DNA of 64,000 nt from positions 40,295 through 104,294 of the forward strand of contig JAGYNO010000001.1 of the NCBI GenBank assembly GCA_018399955.1. The letters are read 5' to 3'. The stretch comes from Halanaerobium sp. (GTDB taxonomy: Bacteria; Bacillota; Halanaerobiia; Halanaerobiales; Halanaerobiaceae). The notes beneath the pieces are model-generated. The model saw only the letters and a list, made by a program, of their open reading frames with translations, was not told the DNA's origin and did no database searches. Of this stretch, positions 45,041 to 53,412 are shown in pieces. The position numbers and the translations under genes were made by a program. How positions within the stretch are numbered: the first letter of the stretch is position 1; the number at the start of each line of letters is the position of its first letter.

Positions 45041-46246
45041 TTGAAAAAAATAATTATGATTATCTTTTTGTTAGCTGTTTTATTATCTACCACTGCAGCT
45101 GCAGATGAAATATTCGAAAAAAGCTGGGATGAGATTGTTGAAAGTACAGAAGGTAAAACAGTTAATTTCTATATGTTTGGTGGAGATCGCAGAATTAACA
45201 ATTGGATTGACACATTTGTTGCAGAAAATTTAAAAAAGGAATATAATATAGATGTTCACAGAGTACCCATGGGGCCGGATGATTATCTCAATAAATTACT
45301 TGGAGAAAAGCAGATAGGTCGGAGTACTGGTACAATTGACCTTCTCTGGATCAATGGAGAGAACTTTAAAATAGCCATGGATAATGAACTGCTTTTTGGG
45401 CCTTTTGTAGAAAAGATACCAAATTTTAATAAATATATAAATAAAGATTCTGATGATATTAATTATGATTTTGGTTATCCAACTCAGGGCTATGAAGCAC
45501 CTTATGGAAAGGCACAATTTAATTTTATTTATGACAGCAGTAAAATTGAAGAAGCACCAGTGAATTTTAATCAGCTAACTGAGTGGATAAAGAATAACCC
45601 AGGTAAATTTACTTATGCAGCTTTACCTGATTTTACTTCTTCTGCTTTTGTAAGACATGTTATTTATAATACTAGTGGTGGACATGAAAAGTTTTATAAT
45701 CTGGAAGAAGAACAATTTATTGAAGAAATACAACCGGCAATAGAATATTTAGCAGATATTGAGCCATATTTGTGGCGTGAAGGTGAAACTTATCCAGCTA
45801 CACAGGCTCAACTTGATAATCTGTATGCAGATGGGGAGGTCTGGATGACAATGGCTTATAATCCTACAAAAGCTGCAGGAGAAATCGCCAAGGGTAATTT
45901 TCCTTCAAGCTCTCGTTCTTTTGTAATTGAAGAGGGGACAATAGCTAATACACATTTTCTTGCTGTTCCTTTCAACGCACCTCATAAAGAAGCAGCATTA
46001 GTAACTACTAATTTTTTATTAAGTTTTGAAGCTCAATTGAATAAAATGAAGCCAGAAGTATGGGGAGATTTTACTGTTCTTGATTTAGATAAACTTAATT
46101 CTGAACAGAGAAAAAAAATAGGGAATTTGAACCTAGGAGAATCAACACTTTCTTTATCTAAATTACAGGCTTATAGTGTTCCAGAAATTCCAGCTAAATG
46201 GGTTCCGGTCATCGAAGAAGAATGGAATAAAAAAATTGCAAGATAA
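45041..46246 (+). CDS. ynjB: YnjB-like ABC transporter substrate-binding protein
   Basis: A 401-residue exported binding protein. The N-terminus has a signal peptide, hydrophobic to about residue 18 and with a probable cleavage after TTAAA. There is no lipobox cysteine. VNFYMFGGDRRINNWIDTF is the opening of the YnjB type, and APYGKAQFNFIYDSSKI lies near the ligand site. The start is the TTG at 45041, since GGAGG ends eight bases upstream. With two permeases and an ATPase it forms a YnjBCD-type importer. E. coli YnjB's substrate is unproven; thiamine has been suggested for such proteins, and sulfur compounds are suggested by this operon. Confidence 0.82.
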   Translation: MKKIIMIIFLLAVLLSTTAAADEIFEKSWDEIVESTEGKTVNFYMFGGDRRINNWIDTFVAENLKKEYNIDVHRVPMGPDDYLNKLLGEKQIGRSTGTIDLLWINGENFKIAMDNELLFGPFVEKIPNFNKYINKDSDDINYDFGYPTQGYEAPYGKAQFNFIYDSSKIEEAPVNFNQLTEWIKNNPGKFTYAALPDFTSSAFVRHVIYNTSGGHEKFYNLEEEQFIEEIQPAIEYLADIEPYLWREGETYPATQAQLDNLYADGEVWMTMAYNPTKAAGEIAKGNFPSSSRSFVIEEGTIANTHFLAVPFNAPHKEAALVTTNFLLSFEAQLNKMKPEVWGDFTVLDLDKLNSEQRKKIGNLNLGESTLSLSKLQAYSVPEIPAKWVPVIEEEWNKKIAR

Positions 46247-46267
46247 ACTTCACTGAAAGGATAAATT

Positions 46268-47143
46268 ATGTTTAGAATCCGTTTTAAAAAATGGTATCCA
46301 TATTTATTATTAAGCCCGGCTTTATTTGTATTATCAGCTTTATTTTTAGGAGGGGTTGTTTTGGGCCTATCCCAAAGTCTGGGCTATTTTCCTATATTGG
46401 GTTTGGAAGAACCAACTTTTAGTTATTATATAGAAGTGTGGAGCAGTTCTGAATTTTTCCATTCCCTTATTTTTAGTTTATTTATCGCTTTTACATCCTC
46501 GGTTTTAACAGTCATTATCGGTGTCTTTTTTGCATATCAGCTTGTAAAAATGCGGGGAAAAAACAAAATAATTAACTTTCTTTATAAACTACCAATTATT
46601 GTACCACATATTATTGCTTCACTGATGGTATTTTTGATGCTTACTCAGAGTGGAATATTATCCAGAATTTTTTTTCAGTTGGGTTTAATAGAAGAAATAT
46701 CAAGCTTTCCTAGATTAATTTTTGATAAATTTGGTATAGGCATTATTGCAGCTTATCTTTGGAAACAGATTCCATTTGTAATTCTTGTTGTTTATACTGT
46801 ATTAAAACATATTAATAATTCATTTGAAGCAGCTGCCAAAAATCTGGGGGCTTCAAGCGCTCAAGTTTTTAGAGAAATATATTTACCACTTGCTGCACCA
46901 AGTATTGGGTCTGCGTTTATTATAATTTTTGCATTTTCGCTTGGAGCATTCGAGATACCCTACCTGCTGGGACCAACCTATCCTCAAACTCTTTCTGTAT
47001 TAGCATATAAGAATTATATAAGCCTTGATTTAACTCAAAGGCCATATACGATGGTGATAGCAATGACTTTAACGATGATTACTGTGATTTTAATAATCAT
47101 TTATCGTAAAATTCTATCTTTAGTTTCTCGCTATCATGTATGA
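46268..47143 (+). CDS. ABC transporter permease, first half of a YnjC-like pair
   Basis: A 291-residue permease with about six membrane segments. The EAA-like loop is AAKNLGASSAQVFREIYLPL near residues 195-214. In E. coli ynjC is a single protein with two permease halves; here the halves are separate genes. The last four bases overlap the next permease. Confidence 0.85.
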   Translation: MFRIRFKKWYPYLLLSPALFVLSALFLGGVVLGLSQSLGYFPILGLEEPTFSYYIEVWSSSEFFHSLIFSLFIAFTSSVLTVIIGVFFAYQLVKMRGKNKIINFLYKLPIIVPHIIASLMVFLMLTQSGILSRIFFQLGLIEEISSFPRLIFDKFGIGIIAAYLWKQIPFVILVVYTVLKHINNSFEAAAKNLGASSAQVFREIYLPLAAPSIGSAFIIIFAFSLGAFEIPYLLGPTYPQTLSVLAYKNYISLDLTQRPYTMVIAMTLTMITVILIIIYRKILSLVSRYHV

Positions 47144-47985
47144 TTAAAAATCTTATCAATGTTTGGAGTAAAAATATGAAGGAAAAAAGATCGATTTACA
47201 AAATAATAAGTATATATGCTTTAGTATTTCTATTTGCTTTTCCCATTTTACTTCTTTTTATCTGGGCATTTTCCGGAAGGTGGTCATGGCCAAATCTTCT
47301 TCCACAAACTCTGAGTTTAAGTGGATGGAGATATTTTTTTAACCCGGCTAATGGAGCTCTGGAATCACTTGCAACAAGTGTTATAATTGGTATAGCTGTA
47401 ACTTTTATAACATTATTAATAAGTATTCCAGCAGGAAAAGCAATGGGATTGTATGAGTTTCCAGGTAAAGAAATAATAAAAATTTTGATTTTAGCTCCAA
47501 TAATTATTCCTCCACTTGCTGTTACGATGGGAATTCATATAAATTTTATGAGGCTTGGTCTTGCAGATAAGTTTATTGGAGTAATCTTAGTCCATCTTAT
47601 CCCGACTCTACCTTATTCTATTAGGATAATGACTCATACATTTGAAGGTATAAGTGGTAAATTTGAAGATCAAGCAAGGGTTTTGGGGGCTGGTCCAATG
47701 CAAAGATTTTGGCACATAACTCTACCATTAATTTCACCTGGGCTTTTTTCTGCAGGTATTTTAGTTTTCATTATTTCTTTCAGTCAATATTTATTAACTT
47801 TTTTAATTGGTGGGGGAAGAATTATTACATTTACAATGGTACTTTTTCCTCTCGTAAACAGTGGTGATCGGATGCTTTCCTCTGTTTACAGTTTGGTATT
47901 TATTGCTGCTGCATTAATCTTTACATTATTGATGGAAAGAGTACTCGTAAATACAGAACAGCGAAAAGATCATTTTTATATTTAG
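47140..47985 (+). CDS. ABC transporter permease, second half of a YnjC-like pair
   Basis: A 281-residue permease with six hydrophobic segments. The EAA loop is ARVLGAGPMQRFWHITLPL near residue 185. The ATG at 47140 overlaps the preceding stop and has no clear ribosome-binding site, so translation is probably coupled; an in-frame ATG at 47176 is an alternative. The ATPase gene follows after 150 bases of AT-rich sequence, in which I see no strong signal. Confidence 0.85.
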   Translation: MIKNLINVWSKNMKEKRSIYKIISIYALVFLFAFPILLLFIWAFSGRWSWPNLLPQTLSLSGWRYFFNPANGALESLATSVIIGIAVTFITLLISIPAGKAMGLYEFPGKEIIKILILAPIIIPPLAVTMGIHINFMRLGLADKFIGVILVHLIPTLPYSIRIMTHTFEGISGKFEDQARVLGAGPMQRFWHITLPLISPGLFSAGILVFIISFSQYLLTFLIGGGRIITFTMVLFPLVNSGDRMLSSVYSLVFIAAALIFTLLMERVLVNTEQRKDHFYI

Positions 47986-48135
47986 TTAATATTTAAGACT
48001 TAAATTTTAACCTGCAGAGGCAATAATAAAGCTAATTTTATAAAATGATAATATTTTGGTATTTAACGTTATTTTAAAGATGAAATTTAATTATTAAAGA
48101 TTTAAGATAATATTTATATTTATAGGAGTAATAAT

Positions 48136-49176
48136 ATGTCTAGAATAGAAATTAAAAATTTAACTAAAAAGTTTGACAGCAAAAATATACTCAAAGATTT
48201 AAACTTAAATATAGAACAGGGAGAAATGGTAGCTTTGTTAGGCCCGTCAGGTTGTGGTAAAACTACTACACTTAAAATAATTTCAGGTTTGTTGGATGCT
48301 GACCAGGGTGACATCAAATTTGATGGTAAATCTGTAATCGATCTTCCTACAGAAAAAAGAGGAGCAGTTCTTGTTTTTCAGGAATATCTTTTGTTTCCTC
48401 ATCTTAATGCTGCAGAAAATATAGCTTTTGGACTGAAGATGCAGGGGGTTGATAAAAGCATACGTAAAAACAGAGTTGAAGAACTACTGGAATTAGTTAA
48501 TCTACCTGGTTATCAGTCAAGATATCCGTATGAATTATCTGGGGGGCAGCAGCAGAGAATAGCTTTAGCTAGAGCCCTAGCTGTTCATCCAAAAGTATTA
48601 CTTCTTGATGAACCTATTTCTAATCTTGATGCTAATTTACGAGAAGAAATGAGAGATTTGATTAGAAAAATACATGAGGAAAAACAAATGACCACTATTT
48701 TTGTAACTCATGATCGTGAAGAAGCGCTGCTTGTTGCTGATAAAATAGCTGTAATGAAAGATGGTAATCTAGAACAGGTTGGTATACCTGAAGAATTATA
48801 CAGAAATCCTGTTAATAGATATGTAGCAGACTTTTTTGGCCAGGCAAATTATATTAAAATATCTCAGATTAATAAGGATGTATTTCCTGCAGATAAGATG
48901 AGAGAATACAAGCATAAGAAAAATAAAATTTTAATGTTAAGACCGGAATTTATACATTTAAGCAAAGAAAAACTTGAATACAATAAAAATATATTAGTTT
49001 TAAAAGGTGAAATAGAAAAAAGAAGTTATGCAGGTGAAAGAATTTATTATCAGGTCAAAGTAAATGCCGTGAACAGCAGTTTAAGAGTTATAGATTTTAA
49101 ATTAAGCAGTTATGATCAGGGTAGTACTGTTTATTTAGAATTGCCATTAAATAAAGCTGCTTATTTAGAAAATTAA
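48136..49176 (+). CDS. ynjD: YnjD-like ABC transporter ATP-binding protein
   Basis: A 346-residue ABC ATPase of the ion/thiamine/spermidine class. GPSGCGKTT is the Walker A, LSGGQQQRIALARALA the signature, and VLLLDEPISNLDANL the Walker B with D-loop. The C-terminal 100 residues (after about 245) form a TOBE-like domain, longer than E. coli YnjD, which lacks it. Energises the permease pair. The gap to the rhodanese gene is 256 bases with a promoter. Confidence 0.85.
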   Translation: MSRIEIKNLTKKFDSKNILKDLNLNIEQGEMVALLGPSGCGKTTTLKIISGLLDADQGDIKFDGKSVIDLPTEKRGAVLVFQEYLLFPHLNAAENIAFGLKMQGVDKSIRKNRVEELLELVNLPGYQSRYPYELSGGQQQRIALARALAVHPKVLLLDEPISNLDANLREEMRDLIRKIHEEKQMTTIFVTHDREEALLVADKIAVMKDGNLEQVGIPEELYRNPVNRYVADFFGQANYIKISQINKDVFPADKMREYKHKKNKILMLRPEFIHLSKEKLEYNKNILVLKGEIEKRSYAGERIYYQVKVNAVNSSLRVIDFKLSSYDQGSTVYLELPLNKAAYLEN

Positions 49177-49360
49177 TTATGGGCATATATAATCTTTTCT
49201 TGTATTTGCAGATTTTTTGTATAAATCACTTAGAATTTATTAAGTTATAATAATAACCTTTAAAAAAATATGAAAACCTTTATTTCATCGAGTTTTATTT
49301 ATAGTCTATTTTTTGTGTTTTATCAATAATAAAAAAAACTTATTTTGTCTATATCAACTA

Positions 49361-49389
49361 ATGACAATGTGATATCTTTAACATATAAT
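49361..49389 (+). promoter_or_regulatory. Promoter of the rhodanese gene
   Basis: ATGACA and a perfect TATAAT are separated by exactly 17 bases. This is the best -10 in the window. The gene therefore can be expressed apart from the ABC transporter. Confidence 0.65.
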
Positions 49390-49417
49390 AATAATGTGAA
49401 AAATAAAACATTATTAT
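49388..49417. promoter_or_regulatory. Inverted repeat between -10 and ribosome-binding site
   Basis: ATAATAATGT (49388-49397) and ACATTATTAT (49408-49417) are perfect 10-base arms around ten bases. It begins in the -10 element and ends two bases before AGGAGGG, so it could be an operator or a 5' mRNA stem near the ribosome-binding site. Confidence 0.5.
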
Positions 49418-49432
49418 TAGGAGGGACTTAAT

Positions 49433-50371
49433 TTGTTAAAGAGCAGAAAAAATGTCTTATTAATTTTTACTTTATTTTTAGCTTTATTTTTAGCTTTCGG
49501 AGCCACAGCTGCAGCTGAATATGTGCCTATTGAAGAAAGGGGATATGCAAATCCAGATGTACTAATTAGTGCTGAGGAACTAGCAGAAATCATGGATCAG
49601 GATGATGTTAAGATTGTTGATTTTAGGAATCCTATGATTTATGTAACAGGCCATATTCCAGGTGCAGTAAATGTTTGGCGTTCTGATGAAGAAAATCCAG
49701 ATGCAGATTATGCTGGGATGAGAGCTACTCCAGAACAGATGGAAGCGATGCTCAGTGAAAAGGGGATTGGAAATGATGATTTAGTAGTAATTTATGATGC
49801 AAAAGGAGATTATGATGCATCCAGAATGTGGTGGATCTTAACCATGTATGGTCATGAAAGAATTAGATTATTAGATGGTGGTTTAACCCGCTGGGAAGAC
49901 TTAGGTTATAAAAAGAAACTACTCCCAGATAGCTATCCAGAAACAGACTATGTTATTAATGAAGACGATATAAATTATTCTATGCTTGCTGAAGTTGAAG
50001 ATGTTGAAGCAGCTGTAGATAATGAAAACGCCTTAATTCTTGACACCAGATCTGAAGGAGAACATACAGGTGAGGAATTAAAAAGTGGTGCAGAGAGAAA
50101 GGGCTGTATTCCTAATAGTGTCTGGATCGAATGGACAGAAAATTTAAATGAAGACATGACCTTTAAGAGTTATGAAGATTTAGAAGAACTATATGGTGAA
50201 CATTTAGAAGGTAAAGATACAGTAATACCTTATTGTCAATCTGCGGTTAGATCTTCTCATTCTACATTTGTTTTATCCCAACTAGTGGGTGTTGATGGTG
50301 TAAAGAATTATGATGGTTCTTGGATAGAATGGAGCTGTTGTCCTGAATTACCAGTTGAGAATGTTGAATAA
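49433..50371 (+). CDS. ynjE: Exported thiosulfate sulfurtransferase (YnjE-like rhodanese)
   Basis: A 312-residue exported rhodanese. The signal peptide (about residues 1-25) ends in GATAAAEY with a probable cleavage after AAA, with no lipobox. Two rhodanese domains follow: the first has DFRNPMIYVTGHIPGAVNVW, where the active-site position is occupied by Asp (VIYDAKGDYDAS), and the second has the catalytic loop YCQSAVRSS. The start is the TTG at 49433 with AGGAGGG seven bases upstream. Family reaction: sulfane sulfur transfer from thiosulfate. E. coli ynjE also follows ynjBCD. Adjacent to CCP near the end is a second pair of cysteines. Confidence 0.85.
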   Translation: MLKSRKNVLLIFTLFLALFLAFGATAAAEYVPIEERGYANPDVLISAEELAEIMDQDDVKIVDFRNPMIYVTGHIPGAVNVWRSDEENPDADYAGMRATPEQMEAMLSEKGIGNDDLVVIYDAKGDYDASRMWWILTMYGHERIRLLDGGLTRWEDLGYKKKLLPDSYPETDYVINEDDINYSMLAEVEDVEAAVDNENALILDTRSEGEHTGEELKSGAERKGCIPNSVWIEWTENLNEDMTFKSYEDLEELYGEHLEGKDTVIPYCQSAVRSSHSTFVLSQLVGVDGVKNYDGSWIEWSCCPELPVENVE

Positions 50372-50412
50372 TTAGATATTTTTTATAACTATAATTTGAT
50401 ATTTTAATTAAC

Positions 50413-50441
50413 AAAGAGAGGGTGTTTTTCCTCTCTTTTTT
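50413..50441 (+). terminator. Terminator after the rhodanese gene
   Basis: A 9-bp perfect stem (50413-50421 with 50430-50438) closes eight bases and runs into T. Confidence 0.85.
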
Positions 50442-50549
50442 GTATATATAGTATAAAATTATCCAAATATTACTTAAAGTTAACTTTGTACTTTAATATA
50501 AATATGCTATAATAAAAGAGAGTTTAAATAATGGAAGGTGGATTTTTTG

Positions 50550-51239
50550 ATGGAATATAATCTTTCAGTTATTATTCCTGCTTTAAATGAAGAAAATAAT
50601 ATAGTTAATTTGATAGAGTATATTAATAATGAAAATATTAAAGCAGAAATAATTGTTTCTGATGGAAATAGTAATGATAATACAGCTGCAGCAGCTTCTG
50701 CAGCAGGAGCTGTAGTGATATCTGGTAAGAAAGGCAGAAGTATGCAGCTGAATAGAGGTGCCAAAATTGCTTCTGCACCAATACTGTTATTTCTGCATGC
50801 TGATTCTCTACTTGAAAAGGGTGCTTTAGAATTACTAGTTAAAAAAATGAATGCGGAAAAAGATAAAATTGGTGGCTGTTTTCAGCTAGAAATAGCTTCT
50901 CAAGATAAACTGTTAAAAATAATCAGCTGGACTTCTAATTTGAGAGCTAAATATTTACATTTAATATTTGGAGACCAGGGTATTTTTATAAAAAAAGAAT
51001 ATTTTAATAAAATTGGTGGTTTTCCTGAAATAGAATTAATGGAAGACTGGGAGTTTTCTAAAAAAATGACTGCCTATGGCAGGCTTTTATATTTAGACAA
51101 AAGGATTTTTACTTCAGCTAGACGCTGGGAACAAAATGGTGTTTTAAAGACTATTATTTTTATGTATAAAATCAAAATTTTATATATATTAGGTGTTGAA
51201 CCAAAAAAATTAAAAAAAATATATAAAGATGTTCGTTAA
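50550..51239 (+). CDS. GT2 glycosyltransferase (arsenosugar-cluster-type family)
   Basis: A 229-residue family 2 glycosyltransferase. VIIPALNEENNI, VSDGNSNDNTA, LLFLHADS with the DXD-equivalent, and FGDQGIFIKKEYF are conserved; MEDWEF closes the active site. The composition matches the family paired with a DUF2064 protein, often labelled arsenosugar biosynthesis. No arsenic methylase is in the window, so that label is only a family name. The ATG at 50550 is about 9 bases after GGAAGGTGG. Confidence 0.84.
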   Translation: MEYNLSVIIPALNEENNIVNLIEYINNENIKAEIIVSDGNSNDNTAAAASAAGAVVISGKKGRSMQLNRGAKIASAPILLFLHADSLLEKGALELLVKKMNAEKDKIGGCFQLEIASQDKLLKIISWTSNLRAKYLHLIFGDQGIFIKKEYFNKIGGFPEIELMEDWEFSKKMTAYGRLLYLDKRIFTSARRWEQNGVLKTIIFMYKIKILYILGVEPKKLKKIYKDVR

Positions 51240-51262
51240 GATAGAAACGGGAGGCGATTATT

Positions 51263-51949
51263 TTGAAAGCTGCTTTGGTACTTATGAGTAGGGCTCCAAT
51301 TCCTGGAAAAACAAAAACTAGGCTTGAATCACATTTAAAACCAGAAGAATGTGCTGAACTACATAAAGCTTTTTTAAAAGACATATCAAATAAGTTAGAA
51401 AATATAAAAAAACAGTATAAAACATTTGATTTATTTCTAAGTTATACACCAGAAGGAAGTGAAAACATTTTTGCTGATTTAATTGGCAATAATTTTAACC
51501 TTATAATTCAGGATGGTGAAGATCTTGGAGCAAGGATGTATCATTCAATTAGTGTAGCCTATGATAAAACTAATAAACCTGTAATTATAACAGGTTCTGA
51601 TCTTCCTTCCTTACCAGCTGAGATTATTACCGAAGCAGCAGCAGCTTTAAAAGAAAAAGATATAGTTATTGGCCCAGCAGCAGATGGAGGTTATTATCTT
51701 ATTGGTATGCAGATACCACAACCATTTATTTTTACTTGTAATGAATGGGGTAGTGATTCAGTACTTATTAAAACATTAAATTTAGCATCAGAACACAATT
51801 TGAAAACACATTTTTTACCTGAATGGTATGATGTTGATAATTTTAATGAACTTCTCATGTTTCGAAAGGAATTACTAAAAATTAAAAAAGATATATTTTA
51901 TCCAGAATACAGCAGAGCTTATCTAGATAAGCTTTTTACTATCAGATAA
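51263..51949 (+). CDS. DUF2064 nucleotidyltransferase-like protein
   Basis: A 228-residue protein of the family that partners the GT2 enzyme. RAPIPGKTKTRL near the N-terminus is a nucleotide-binding loop, and VIITGSDLPSLPAEI and VIGPAADGGYYLIG are conserved. It resembles sugar nucleotidyltransferases (MobA-like fold). Start is TTG at 51263 after GGGAGGCG. It follows the GT2 gene after 23 bases. The pair probably makes a modified sugar, but the substrate is unknown. Confidence 0.85.
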   Translation: MKAALVLMSRAPIPGKTKTRLESHLKPEECAELHKAFLKDISNKLENIKKQYKTFDLFLSYTPEGSENIFADLIGNNFNLIIQDGEDLGARMYHSISVAYDKTNKPVIITGSDLPSLPAEIITEAAAALKEKDIVIGPAADGGYYLIGMQIPQPFIFTCNEWGSDSVLIKTLNLASEHNLKTHFLPEWYDVDNFNELLMFRKELLKIKKDIFYPEYSRAYLDKLFTIR

Positions 51950-52014
51950 ATTAAAAATAATAAATTGAATTTTAAGCTGTTTATTATAGCAAATCATTTT
52001 GGAGGTAATATTTA

Positions 52015-53028
52015 ATGTCATTTAAAAAAGAACTGCAGGAAAAAATTGAAAAATATACTTCTAATAGAGATTTTCAGATTGCAGTTGGAATTACAGAAGA
52101 TGTTGAATTTGAATTTCTGGCTCAGGGAGAATATAATGTGAATTTTCTTTTAAAAGATGGTGAAGATAAATTTGTGATGAGGATAAATCTGGGCAGTCAG
52201 ATGGATTTGAAAGATCAGATTGGTTATGAGTTTCATGCATTAGAACAGCTTGCTCCTTCTGGAGTTACTCCAAGACCTTATTATTTAGATAATACAAAAG
52301 CTGATTTACCTTATGGGATGCTTGTTATGGAATATTTATCAGGTAGGTCACTTAAATATCAATATGATCTAAAGTCAGCTGCTGAAGTGTTTGCTAAAAT
52401 CCATGAACTTGATATATCAGAGGATACAATTTTGATTAAAGAAGAGAATCCTCTTACTGCAATATGGAATGAGTGTAATGGTTTACTAGAACAGTATTTA
52501 CATTCAAATTTAGCAGATAAAGAAATAAAAGATTTTTTAATTGAGATGAAAGAGTATTTATTTACTAAAAAAGATAAAGAAAAAGAAATTATGGACCTAC
52601 TGCCTTTATCTATTGTTAATACTGAAGTAAATTCAGGTAACTTTATTATTAATGAAAGTGATAATAAAGCCTATCTAGTCGACTGGGAGAAGCCTTTAAT
52701 AACCAGTCCCCTCCAGGATCTAAGTCATTTCATGGTACCTACAACAACACTTTGGAAAACAGATTTCATTTTCAACCAGGGAGAAGAGGAAGAATTTCTT
52801 CATCATTATATAAATGCCCGAAATATAAAAATAAGCTATCAAAAGCTGTTTTCAGCACTAGATTTATTTAATCTTTTTTCCGCAATGCGGGGTATTTCCT
52901 GGTCAGCAATGGCCTGGGTTGAATATCAGAAGCCAGGAAGATTAATTAAAAATGAGGATACGTTTAGAACTATGGATAATTATTTAAGAAAAGACTTTTT
53001 AGAGATGCTTTTTCCAGATATAAATTAA
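52015..53028 (+). CDS. Aminoglycoside-phosphotransferase-fold kinase-like protein
   Basis: A 337-residue protein of the APH/choline kinase fold. LVMEYLSGRSL is the hinge, and YLVDWEKP contains the metal-binding Asp. The catalytic loop, normally H-X-D-X4-N, reads NTEVNSGN, so the histidine is asparagine and the catalytic aspartate is glutamate. It may be a weak or inactive kinase, or bind a small molecule without phosphorylating it. It follows the DUF2064 gene by 65 bases with its own GGAGG. Confidence 0.8.
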   Translation: MSFKKELQEKIEKYTSNRDFQIAVGITEDVEFEFLAQGEYNVNFLLKDGEDKFVMRINLGSQMDLKDQIGYEFHALEQLAPSGVTPRPYYLDNTKADLPYGMLVMEYLSGRSLKYQYDLKSAAEVFAKIHELDISEDTILIKEENPLTAIWNECNGLLEQYLHSNLADKEIKDFLIEMKEYLFTKKDKEKEIMDLLPLSIVNTEVNSGNFIINESDNKAYLVDWEKPLITSPLQDLSHFMVPTTTLWKTDFIFNQGEEEEFLHHYINARNIKISYQKLFSALDLFNLFSAMRGISWSAMAWVEYQKPGRLIKNEDTFRTMDNYLRKDFLEMLFPDIN

Positions 53029-53041
53029 AGAGGTGTTTAAA

Positions 53042-53320
53042 ATGAATTCATTATCAGCTGAAGATAAAGATAATTTAATTGTTAGACTGCGTCGAATCGA
53101 AGGACAGATTAGAGGTCTACAGAGAATGATTGATGAAGAAAAATATTGTGTAGATATTCTAACTCAGATTAATGCCAGCAGAGGTGGGTTGAAAAAAGTT
53201 GCTCTCAAAATTCTTGATAGACATGTAAATGGCTGTGTGAAAAATGCCATTTCTGAAGAAGAGGGTGAAGAAGAAATTATAGCTGAATTAATTGATGTAA
53301 TAGATAAATTCACTGATTAG
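53042..53320 (+). CDS. CsoR-family metal-sensing repressor
   Basis: A 92-residue all-helical regulator. RLRRIEGQIRGLQRMI opens the DNA-binding helix. CVDILTQINA and DRHVNGC place Cys, His and Cys at spacings of 25 and 29 residues from the first Cys, exactly those of Cu(I)-binding CsoR. CstR persulfide sensors lack the histidine. It starts at the ATG at 53042 behind AGAGGTG; the GTG at 53033 lies inside that site. No copper gene is adjacent; nearby genes involve sulfur transfer. Confidence 0.87.
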   Translation: MNSLSAEDKDNLIVRLRRIEGQIRGLQRMIDEEKYCVDILTQINASRGGLKKVALKILDRHVNGCVKNAISEEEGEEEIIAELIDVIDKFTD

Positions 53321-53331
53321 ATAATTATAAA

Positions 53332-53412
53332 ACCTCGCCGATGTGTGTTGTTTTGATAGAAGCTAAAGTCTACTCGCAAACCTTGTGGGCTTGTCCCGAG
53401 GAGGGTCAATTT
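53332..53412 (+). promoter_or_regulatory. Possible structured leader before the DUF218 gene
   Basis: CCTCG (53333-53337) can pair with CGAGG (53397-53401), the latter being the first part of the ribosome-binding site. Enclosed is a two-part hairpin: AAGTC/GGCTT (53366-53370 with 53388-53392) and CGCAA/TTGTG (53375-53379 with 53383-53387). The stretch is clearly more GC-rich than its surroundings. A fold that hides the ribosome-binding site is riboswitch-like, but it matches no class I recognise. Confidence 0.5.

Noticed and set aside
53341..53412. N-terminal extension of the DUF218 protein from an upstream ATG
   Set aside because: No ribosome-binding site at 53341, while the ATG at 53413 follows GAGGAGGG and gives a normal membrane-anchored start. 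The extension would be translated structured leader.
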